From positions 52,316,333 through 52,380,332 of the forward strand of contig CATQJL010000001.1 in assembly GCA_958299035.1 (NCBI GenBank): a stretch of 64,000 bases of DNA. The letters are read 5' to 3'. How positions within the stretch are numbered: the first letter of the stretch is position 1; each line of letters opens with the position of its first letter. The position numbers were made by a program, and so were the translations under genes. Shown in pieces: positions 33,267 through 44,200 of the stretch. The notes beneath the pieces were generated by a model. That model did not search any database and was not told where the DNA came from. It worked only from the letters and a program-made list of their open reading frames with translations. Source of the DNA: Cylicocyclus nassatus. Taxonomy: Eukaryota; Nematoda; Chromadorea; Rhabditida; Strongylidae.

Positions 33267-36200
33267 ATGAGTGATCTCAATCCGCTTCAACACGACGATA
33301 ATCCAGGTATGATGTTTTGCTTTCGTTTTCGTTTTCTTCCTTAAGTACATTTGTGAAGCTACTTATACTGGGATTGATTGATGCTTGACTACGTAGTTTT
33401 CTTAGTGTTCTATGCTGTTTTTTGATCGTGTATGCCAGTTCTCACAAACGATATTCTTGAGCCTAACTGTCTAAAACGCGGAAATTCAAAGTTCTGTGCT
33501 TTTACAGATAATCCCAGTGTTGATTCTGATAAATGCCTGCTGTGGCATTTATCAGAATCAACACTGGGATTATTTGTAAAAGCCTTTGTGCCTGCCGTTT
33601 TTAGACTGTAGGAACACACTAGTTTTCAGGTCACAGAACAATTCATATCGTTTATTAGTTCAAGCTCTATATTGCTGATGATTATGAAAGTACTATAACA
33701 ATTACAGATAAAATCAGCACGTAGTTATACGCTTGAAGCTGTTAATGGCTTGACATACTTTTCTTTACATAGAGGAGCTATTTCAATAAAGATTTGAAGA
33801 TATCAGAAGATAGCTTGTGTCCGACACAGCAAAACTTTAACCAAAACAAAGCTCAAATCTTTTCTTGAGGTAGATAGTAATCATAAGATGTAGACAGTCA
33901 AGATGTTAGGTGTGAATGGCTCGCTTTTTGTTCAAAACCCAGTCATGTTCTACTTTTGAGCACTGGCTAAATCCAGGGTGCTCATGCCAATCATTCGTCA
34001 AATGTTGTAAGATTACGTTAGTTATACTGTCAAGATCTCAAGGTTTGCGTATTCTCTTAGTGGGCTGATTACCAAATGGATTCCAGGCCTTATTTTTGGT
34101 TCACGGTGTTGGACTGATGCACGGTGTCGTGTTACCAATTTAACTTTATCAAAGGTTCGGTGTGAATACTGATTATGGTCCGGTCGCATTGAAACAGCAA
34201 TTTTTTGTGAAGCTTACTAATTCTAAGCTTCTCATCCGTTATCGTGCATATTACGTAGGGCACCATACTATGAGAAGCACCATTTTCGTGGTTAGCGTCA
34301 AAGCACTCTAGTACACGAAGCTTCAGCAAACTTTACCTTTGTTTAGTTGTCGATGGATTAGCTCACTAACATTTCGCCTTTAGCAAACTATATTTGAACG
34401 TTCGAGCGGTGCGTTCGGAAGTCCAGTGCCGTGTCCCTGTGTATTGTTCCTTTGTCGGAACTCACTCATGCGCTTATTTCTGGCGACAGGCTATGCTTGA
34501 GACAGTCTGGCTCAGGGTTTTTATTGAGAAAAAAACAGTTTTTTGATTTCGATTTCGCCACATCACCATTCTGTAAGATTTCTAGTCTGCGAGACTTTTC
34601 AACGAGGTGTGCTGAAGCCGACAAATTCACCGTACTCTCTGCTTGGAACATGATTCTTCGTACACCACAAAAGGCCCTTCATTCAAACTCAAGGTGATGG
34701 GATTCTCATGTTAGATGTTGGCAGATCCTAAGTAAGCAATCGCTTTAGTCTCGCAGCAAAAGATGAATTCGGAAGCGAGAAAACCGCTCCAGAAGGTAGC
34801 AACGGTCCCCACTACCAACTGGGTGGTCTGAAGAAAAAGTCCAGGGGCGGTGTGCTTATCCTGAGACCCATTCGGACATGTATCTTTAGGCCACAATGAT
34901 GCCGAGCCAGCGTGGCCGCTTTTACACTCTGGAGCGTGTCTCGCTTCGGAATCATTTTGCAGGGAGGAGCGATTTTACTTACGAGGCCCCGCCATTATAG
35001 CAGATAAAATTTTTCACCCTTAAAGGCAGTGTCCCGGCAGATTCGTGCTCTGGAGGATATTGCTATGTTGGGGTTCCTGGTCATCCCACTGACCTCCAGG
35101 CGCAGTGCGGCTGGTTGATGTTCCCTTTGGGTCGAGAAAATAGCCCTTGAACTGGCGCGCGCTCGGACGGCTTTGCTTACCTTTCGGCGCGGGACCCACA
35201 ACCGCTCTCCCGCATTGTGCGTGCTATCCAAAGCAAAAAGTACAGGCAGCAGGGTCTTCGTGCCAGGGACTCCCAAATTTCCATAGAAATTCTCGTTCGA
35301 GCTGCCTTTTGAAATTGGGTAAAACGCCCCGAAAAAGGTCTTTTCACCCGTTCCAAAGCTCAGATTCGGGATCTGCGGGTCGAAAAGGCCCAAAGCATGT
35401 AAAAAGATGGAAATACAAAATCTGCCGGGACACTGCATTCAATATGAATGGGCAATTTGTGCATTATCTACAGCTGAAGTTTTATTTCACATGCCAACAA
35501 CTCGACATGATTATGGATGGGGCGTATGTGTCCGTGTAGCGCCTTTACTGCTTGTTTAAAGGTGCCCTTGCTTGCTCGGACTTGCTCGGACACAAACATA
35601 ATTTCGCTTCGCGGGGATTTTTGTATGCTTGGTTTAAACTGCATGTTGAACCTCAAACCCATCTTTCGTCGTTTTCCGCAAATATACGCGCTAACTTTGG
35701 CCCCAGCCAGACCGCGCAAAAGCGGCCAGAAGCGCTCAAATTTTTCTAATGTCTGTACTTTTTCGTGTGAGGAGAGATGAGAGAATTAGAGAAATTGAGC
35801 ACTTAGCCGGAGCCGTTGAGGACAAAGATGCACTTTTAAGAGTTTGACAGTTAATGAATATGATTGGACAGCGTCATTCTCACCGTGGTTTAGTGCTAAT
35901 TCAAGATTTTGGTTTGACTTGACTGTTGGAAGCAGTTCTGCAGTCACTTTATCCACTGCTTATCATTTTGCACATTCATCATTCTTTTTTCTTTCTGATT
36001 TGCTGCGCATTCATTCACATATCAGTTTTTTTAGGACCTTCGAGTTCAATGGGTCCTCCACTATATATACCCTCATCAGGAGCAGGTCCAATACGGCGTC
36101 GTCGTTTCAGCACAGCCAAAATTCAGCCGGTACTTAACCTTATTTTGCCAAACATATCGCGCATGTGCCAGTGTATTCTCGATTTTTTGTTTCAAAAAAC

Positions 36201-39200
36201 GCTAGACAAACAATTATGTATACAGTCGAGTATATTTTGCGTTTAATATAATGTGCTCTCACTGCAGGTAAAATGCGGTAAAATTTGGCCAGTAAGGCTG
36301 GCATTTTGCGCGCGCAGTTGGCCAGCGTCACAGGTATAGCTATTTTTCTACACGCAGATATTGCCCATTTTACCTGCAGTGCAAGCACACTATATTATCA
36401 CATTCACGACAATACGACCCACCGTTGGGACGCTTCCTGAAGTTTTTGATTTTGCTAGTTGACGGTGAAATTTTTCAGGTAAAACGAGTAAATTTCTGCA
36501 TACACATCTTGGAGTACTTTCTAAAAGATTAGCACTTCAGAACGCAGGACGCACCAGTGACCTGAGAATATTACGCAAACTCAATTTTGCGAAATAGTTC
36601 AGGTCCAAAATGGCAGTCATCGAAAAATCGGCCCTGTCGTGAATGTGTTAAGCGGAAAATCTACTCGACTGTATAAGATGCACTCAGGTTAAACTTGAGC
36701 AGGTTTCTCCCAGATCAGAATCGGAACAAATTCTGTGGTTGTTTTCTTGAGCACTGTTTGCCATGGTGATATTCTAACAGCGAACGAAATTCATAGCAGC
36801 ATATTTGTTTCTCGTTTTGAGTATTATCATTCAGACACGGATCAAAAAAGTCATGCAGTCTGATGAAGAAATTGGTCGTATGGTTGCTTCTGTTCCAGTG
36901 GCTATCGGGCGGGCCATGGAGCATTTTGCAGAGAAATTTTTACAGGTATCTTATTCTTTTTTGAAAGCCATTCTGATATTTTGATAATCACCAGTCTTAT
37001 TAGGCAGCTGCTCAGGCTACTCAAATGAGCAATTCACGGACATTAACACCTGCGCATATGTGAGTTTCTGATAGAGGCAATTTTCTGTTCCATCATGTTT
37101 AAGAACATTCTTGTTTTTTTTCTTCCAAGATAAAGCCTCGGTTTTCTAAGGAAGCAAGCAATGATGGCGAATCCACACTTCCACTTTCTCGCAGACATCT
37201 TCAAAGAGGTTGCAGTCCCCGGTCGTATGGGGACGGAATTTGATCCCTCGCTTGCACGACAACAAATGCAGTTGCTGCAGGTTTGTTTTCTTATTGGGGT
37301 ATATCGGTGTGCAAAGACCAGGATGTAAGCCATTTTTATTTGTTCAGAAAAGGTAGGAGCAACAACCTTGTCAATATACCAGATCACACCGTGCTCTGGT
37401 TCATTTTTACCATTTACAAAATGTGCCTGGGTTTTTTATAGTTTTGCCAGACTTCAGTGTTGGTTACTGAAGTTTCTCTTGCGATTACATTGCTAACAAT
37501 CATGCAGAACGAATGAAGCGGGCATCCACTTGGTCGCTATTTATTGTACTGTATATGCTCCGTAGCTTTTGCTTTCGATAGGATTCGATCCAGCGCCGAA
37601 ACTATAGAGCAAGGAGGGGGCGGGACAATTTGGGATTGCGAAATATTCTTTTAGCTAGCTATTGTTGAATATAAAAATGTTACTATTCATCCATTATGCA
37701 TGTAAGCTCCTGATTATTTGGGACCAGTCTAGCACTATTTTCGCACTCTTACGCTGATCGACCGCACCACCGCTGTTCTGGTACAACCACCGCTGTTCTG
37801 GTACATAGTATGTAAATATTCAACAGACTAAACAGACTTGCGACTCCCGTCTATCACATCAACCTAGCAAGCTAGCATGACTTCGATATGCTTTAGTTTC
37901 AGCGTAAAATCCACATCAGAGTTCTATCGCTCTGTGTGATCCATTGCGATGCAATTAATAATTCTCATCAAACCACATGTGAACATGGTGTGGTTTATTT
38001 ACATTGTTGTGACCTCTAAGCACTTTCATAATGGTGGCAAACATTCATCTGATATTGGGAAGCGCTCATGTGGGAGTACGGCTGTATAAAGTAGATGCAG
38101 CAGTCGACTGCATGAACGGCTAGGTATCTTGATTCACCTATGATGTTACTGCTTGTTCATCGTGTTTACCAAATAGATTTATGTTTTTGTTGAAAACATG
38201 ATCTTACCTCTATCGCTAAGCACAACTAGTCAGAAGTTTTCTGAAAACGTCTTCAGCTCTTCGTATCACTTCACGTGAGTTCGCGCTTAGGCTACCTTCA
38301 TCTTACAGGATCTATATGTATTGTAAATGCTATATTGTTGGCAACTAGTTGAAGACATACTTTAGCACAAGCAAGATTCAGACTGAAATCAAATGTTGCC
38401 GTCTACATGATTATGGCCCACCAGCAACGCATGAGCGGTCCACATGGGCCTACTCTAAAGCTTACCTGCTAACATAATAGTCATCTGCTTTCAAGGACAT
38501 CGAGGACCGGAAAATTGTTTCTGGATAGCACCACCTTCAAACATTTGATCATGAGCTGGGTCCAAAGCAATTGTCTTAAAACTGTTTTTCCAGATTCATA
38601 CTATTCATCCTATGTAATCGTTTTATAAATCGAAGAGCTGCGTACCAGAAAATCAGTTTTCCGTGCTATGGAATTTTGTAACGATGAGTGAATTCTGATG
38701 TCTCTTTTTTTTTTCAGGCAGGTCTTCCTCCTGTGGCTCCAACCAGCTGTGCAAGTCCGGTATGCAGTCCTTGTACCCCTGTCTCCCCTATGGGTGTAAA
38801 TGGATCGGCATCGTTTGGAATGCCGCCGCAATCAGCAAATGGCACCTACTCAGTTCCGCTTCCTGCGTCAGTACCCTATACCATACCCTACTCCCCGATG
38901 GTACCCACTATGGCTGGGGCGGGACAGACACAAAATGTTCCTCCTATTCAATATGTAAGTACTGCAATCTTTTGAAGACCAAACACTAACGCAAAATGTT
39001 CGCAAATTTGTGAAGAAAATATTTGCTTCATGCAAATTAGAAGGTAGAGTGTATCTCTACGATGAACCTCAGAACTGTGCGCAGACAGTGTGTCCTCAGC
39101 GCTTCTGCCCTCAAAGGCAATGCCCTTGCAACTACCGGGCTTCAAGTTCTGCTTCTCTTTGGCCTTCTTCGCGTATATTAATTGGTATGGGGATGGTGGA

Positions 39201-40752
39201 CAGCGATCCGCTTTTAGTTCAGCATGGCTTTAGTTTGCGCGGAGCATGTTAAGCCTCGTAGTGCTTCTGGCTATGTTGCAAAGTGCAAAATCACCTTTGG
39301 ATTGTCTCAGTGAAAGTATCACTGCTCCAGCCCCTCGGTCCTCGCGTGCTGTAACACTGTTTTTGAGATAGCGTGTAGGTTTTCGCTTGCATTCCATATC
39401 ACAAAGAAACAAAATCTGTAATTGTTCATCCAACCGCAGGGTTTAAATTAGCAGCGGTTTGGAAAGCACTTTTTTCATTATTAAGATGTGTGAGCGGTGC
39501 TTTTTTTGCAGCAAGTGCCGCCGTCGGCTATGGCAACAGCAGTTCCACCTTCTCCTCCTGCAGCGCCAGTTTCATCGGCACGTAAAACAACGAATGGGAA
39601 GAAAGAACCTCCTGCTGATGGCGAAAAACCTAAAAGAGGGCGTCCACGTAAAATTAAGCGCTCTGAGAAGTGAGTTTCGCCGAGAAGCTTTTTGTGAAGA
39701 GAAAAATTGAGATTTGTTTAGATGCCTCGACGAAGAGTTGTGCGAGGAAGTCACTAATGGGATTGAAAAAGTGAGTGCTTGAGAGCATCAGTGATACAAT
39801 TACTATTCACAATACCTCAAGGTTATTTGAATGTGTTGGTGGAGCTTACGTTATTTTCCTTCATTCTCACATTTTGTTTTTTACCCATTTTTCACCGCTA
39901 ATTTTTGGTTTTGAGAAACTCGTTAGCACGGGCTTTTGGATGAAGAAACACCCAGATACTTGTGCCTGGCATCAAACACTGGGAGCGGTAATGCGTATAT
40001 AGTTATGTTTGCAATTGCTCAACTATTCATACATGCTGGCCATGTTTACAGCTCACTTCGTTCCGTATGCGTCTGAAAAACGAAGCTAAACTTTTTTGGC
40101 GCAATGAGTTTATACAAAATTTTCGCCTTGTTTTTGGATGTAGACAACATTATTTTGTTCTGTTCTTGTCATTATTTGGGCCACAGTAAACTCCTGCTAA
40201 TATCATCGGGATATTATGTTCCACAATTGCAGAAGTATGTGTTTGCTTGGCTACTTCTGAAGTTGGTATATAATTTTGCCATTTCCGGATTTGAGGCTAT
40301 CTGACTTTGTCGAAGTAGTTTCTTGCTAATTCGTTTTTCTTCGGAAAAAAATCTCGCTTACTACAACCTAATGGCATCATGGTTTTGATTCTATTGCAAT
40401 CAACACTTCGGCTTTGGGAATAGTTCAAAATTTTATAGGCCCTTCTAATTCTAGTCGGTTTATGGTAAAAAATTCCTTCTTTGCCGCGGCCTATCTTTTA
40501 TTATCATAACGCTGAACTCCAAACTTCGGACTGCAAAGTTAACACTGATGGTCACTCAGTTCAATTACCAAGCCGATGTAGATCCCTCATAATGCACTCA
40601 AGAAGCTATTAGGCTCCTAGAAATTGAATGCATCTGTTACAAACAATGGAAGATATTTCCGCTTAAGAAGGTGACATTTACAGGAAGATCAAGATCGAGC
40701 TTTGATGCCTCCACCTGCACTTCCGCTGGGACGTGCCAAACCTGTAGCGTGA
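33267..40752 (+). CDS. DRAP1: NC2-alpha (DRAP1): histone-fold subunit of the TBP repressor Negative Cofactor 2
   Basis: Nine exons: 33267-33306, 36035-36129, 36835-36945, 37004-37059, 37151-37280, 38718-38954, 39512-39669, 39722-39770, 40684-40752. All junctions are GT/AG, phases agree, and the sum is 945 bp, giving 314 residues and TGA. Exons 2-5 give the histone fold of about 90 residues: [69 protein letters not shown] and FHFLADIF, matching DRAP1 (helix 1 RIKK.MQ.DEEIG; TP.HLKQ.. near the end). The family member pairs with NC2-beta (DR1), binds TBP on promoters and blocks TFIIA/TFIIB; it acts in the nucleus. Exon 6 is Pro/Ser/Gly-rich. Exon 7 ends with KPKRGRPRK, an AT-hook-like motif. The C-terminus is proline-rich. 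The product is longer than human DRAP1. A TE lies in intron 2. Confidence 0.92.
33498..33583. repeat. Nearly perfect 40-bp hairpin in intron 1 of the NC2-alpha gene
   Basis: GCTTTTACAG at 33498 opens a 40-bp arm (through AATCCCAGTGTTGATTCTGA) whose complement ends at 33583, with a 6-base loop TGCTGT. Only one or two positions mismatch. The left arm contains a good acceptor (TTTTACAG) that is in phase with exon 1. If used, it would give a 47-residue product ending at TAG at 33607-33609. Confidence 0.8.
34740..34970. repeat. Dispersed element shared with 30460-30760 (intron 1 of NC2-alpha)
   Basis: GGAAGCGAGAAAACCGCTCC on the left and CGTGGCCGCTTTTACACTCT with TCTCGCTTCGGAATC on the right are shared with the earlier locus. 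The left and right motifs are partly complementary (GAGCGAGA/TCTCGCTT). Confidence 0.5.
35021..35441. mobile_element. MITE with AAAGGCAGTGTCCCGG terminus in intron 1 of NC2-alpha
   Basis: The left terminus AAAGGCAGTGTCCCGGCAGA pairs with TCTGCCGGGACACTGC on the right. The interior is homologous to 10110-10395. It holds a minus-strand frame of 147 codons (34995-35438). Confidence 0.7.
36223..36671. mobile_element. CAGTCGAG-terminal MITE in intron 2 of NC2-alpha
   Basis: It starts CAGTCGAGTA after TA and ends TACTCGACTG before TA, so termini and TA duplication are intact. Inside, TATAATGTGCTCTCACTGCA with GGTAAAATGCGG pairs with TTTTACCTGCAGTGCAAGCA and TATATTA at about 36368-36400. A second, shorter member lies at 43944-44158. 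Confidence 0.75.
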
Positions 40753-41231
40753 CCCTGTTGTACGGAACGCATTTCATTGTTATACTTCCTTCTCATCGTT
40801 CCTCTATTACGAGTTCCTCAGAGAAGAACGGAGAATCACCGTTTCATATGGATCTGATGGTACAGTGTAGCATCGCGATTCGTTTTCCACAAAGACTTTA
40901 ATTTTCGTGTTTTTCGTGTACTGTATTGAATGTTGATTAGTTTTTCTGATGACATGTACTGTTTTTCGATGTATTCTTTCAAGATTTAGTTGTGTTGTTT
41001 GTTATTCGACCGTTGTGTTGTGTAGTCAGTCACGTTTTTATCAACATACAATGCACAATTGTCGAATCTCTTTTGAGATCGAAGAAAATATTTGATTTAT
41101 TTCATTTTCACATAAAAGAAAATATGCTTGTGCAAACAGATGAAAGTTTGATTGAGATCGTTGGTTGTGATTTAAGTCAAGTATAGTCAAAAAATGAAGC
41201 ACGATAGCAGCTAATCGAATTGTGAGCAACA

Positions 41232-44200
41232 TCAGTCAAATACGGTATAAATGTATCGCTTCGTACTAGGAGGAACAATCCTATTACCAGCTTCATCGTA
41301 TTCAACGCCATCTTCGTCTTCTTCACTTTCGTCTTCCTGGATAGTAGTTAACCGTCAGTTGATGAGTTTTTACAGAATTACGTCAGATTTTGAAAAACCC
41401 AGCATGTAAACGATGCCAAGTCGCATTGGCAGAATGGGAAGAGATCAAACCATCTTCTGGTACAAATCAATGTTTTTATCCGAAGTTCAAAAGTTTTGGG
41501 TTCCTGCAGCTGGTTGCAAATATGCTTTTTCTACCTGCTAAACGTGGCGCTATTGCATTATCCGGGCCCCAAATTTTTTTTATCGTGGATCTAGGCACTC
41601 AGAACTGTTCAAATTAGAGCACTATTTGTATTCCGGCCGCAACTTCTGACGATCTGGATTTTGTGCGAATTCGGTCCATAGAGTTTGATACCTCGCTGAT
41701 TACGAGTATTATTATTTCCGATTTAGATTTATGGCTGCATTTCTCGACGTTACGCTGCGTACACGATTAAGTTTTTTGCTAATTTAGGGTGCTTGTGGTG
41801 GGAGAAAATGCGGTAAACGCGCGTGAACAATCAACTACACTTTTAAAGGCCGTGTCTAGGCAAATCTGAGCATACGGGTTTTTTGCCCGGAAATTGATGA
41901 GGAAGTTCTAGCTAAGGCACTGCCCAAACCGCAGCGAAAATTGTTCATTCACGGCTGAGAAATTCGTCCTCAAAAACTCCGCAGCTGCGTCGTGATCGTT
42001 GTAACACTTAGGATGGGTCCCAGCGCGAACGTAGTGTTGGAGTGAGAGAAGTCGTAACCAGGGTTTCAGAGACGAATTTCTCAGCCGTGAGTGAACAACT
42101 TGCGCTATCTCTTGGGTAGTGCCTTAGTTAGGACCCCTCATCAATATCCAGGCAAAAAACCCATGCGCCCCGATTTGCCTGGACACTGCCTCTTAAAGTT
42201 GGCCACTTCGATGTTGTTCAAAATTATCTGCAGGCAGAGGAACCACCCAGCATACTGACTACGATTGTAGGACGAGTTTGCGTTGAGTCTTTGCGCTGTA
42301 CTACACAGGTGTTCGAAAGAATGTGTCTATTGTTTGATTGCTAGTAACTATCTTGCAGTACCATTTTCTACAGCTGGCTTCAACTTACAATTAGATTTAC
42401 GATATGGAGCAGATCAGCGATCGCTCTTCATTACGTAGGAGTACGGTAGGAATTTCCGGCTTATGGCGTCGCTGTGAAAAAGCGGCCAATTCAAATATTT
42501 TCAATAAAGTAAATTGCCTGTAGGGCTTCATGGAAGCTGAGTTCGACAAAACTTTGTGCAAAACTGAAACTTACTAAACGGCGTAACCACATTCTTCAGG
42601 AACAACGAAATAACGGACTGCTTACCATAACTTTTCAAGGATGCATTATGATGAGATGCAAAGTTCATGATTAGAATCTGCAACTCTACTTACAGGGGAA
42701 GGATACTTGGATGCCGTAGCCATTCATAATGATTTGTATACCAAAAAATGCGCTTTTGAATGCTGGTTCGTAGACTGTCTTTCATATCTGCGAAACGATA
42801 ATCTGAATGGAGTTATGATTTTTTTCATTAAAAAAATTGCATTCCTGCGGAGGGTCAAAATCATCAATAAAAAAAATTTCTCTCCTTTCCAAATGCTGAG
42901 TATGATCCAGATAGTCTAAATAAATATTACTACGACTAAAATTTTCTTCAGTAGCATCAAACGGTAGGCTAGATCAAATTTGGTGATTTTTACTATCCAA
43001 AAGTAGGCTAAATTTTCAAGGAAAAAAGTTCATAACTTTCTTCAAAAGATCGTTTCGCAGATTTCGAGCACAGATTCAGAATCTGCATTCGAAGGCGCAT
43101 TTTTTGGTGTACAAATCTTTAGGAATGGCCGCGGCATCCAACTATCCTTCCCTTGTTAGCCTAGTGTGTGAGTTTTTGGTCGCTTTGTTTCTTTGAGACC
43201 AGATACATGGTCCATGGCTCAAAACCTCCTTCAAAAAGTTCCTACCCTAATCCTACAGTAATGAGGAGAGATCGGCGGATATGTAAATCTAACTTGATGC
43301 CATCATAATAGTACCTAAAGCTTTTCGAAAGGCTTCATGCGAGTTAATAGAAATCAACCCGTAGGCAGGCACAATTTTTGGACACCCTGATAACCCTCAG
43401 CGCAAGATCTCTTTGTGCGCTACCGAAATCATATTAGGTTGTCCCAAAAGTAAACTCCATTTTCAAATAAATTGAGCTGTTTTTGTTTTCATGACAGACT
43501 CAGGGTACCACTCGATAGAGCGAGCAAGCTCTACAGAAAGATCACCAAAGATCCACTTAAGTCGTAATTAAGATAACATTTGGGGCCAAAAATCGAAATT
43601 TTTCAGTTACCCTAAAAATCGGATCTCCTTCCAGAAAATTCTTACGGATTTCCAACTTCGTCTTTATATAGTAGACACATAGAAGTACCTAAAAATGTAT
43701 GATGGATTTTTTCCGGGGCTCAAAATTGAGAAAAAATGGTCCAGAAATGCTATAATGCTACTTTTTCGGAGTTTTTATGTAAAACTTGATTTCTCGATTA
43801 TAAGAGCACATACAGGGGTAAGGTTTTGAAATATACTTAGTAAGGCTTGTAGTATGCAAAGACATACGTGGGACAGGTTAGGGGCGGAGTTTGCCATTTT
43901 TCGACAATTTTTATTTCTCGCTTTCCATGCTTGAGTACTACTACAGTCGAGTAGATTTAGCGGTAAATATAGTGTGCTTGCACAGAAGGTGAAATGCGGT
44001 GAAATTTGCGCGTGAACAAGTAGCCACGGAGTACCGCGAGTATCTTGCGCGCGCAATTGGCCGGCGTCACAGTCGAATCTATTTCCTCACGCGCCAATTT
44101 TACCGCATTTCACCTTCTGTGCAAGCACACTATATTTACCGCTAAATCTACTCGACTGTATATGTCTACTGCATAATGACCAAATTGGTGGTCTTTAGGA

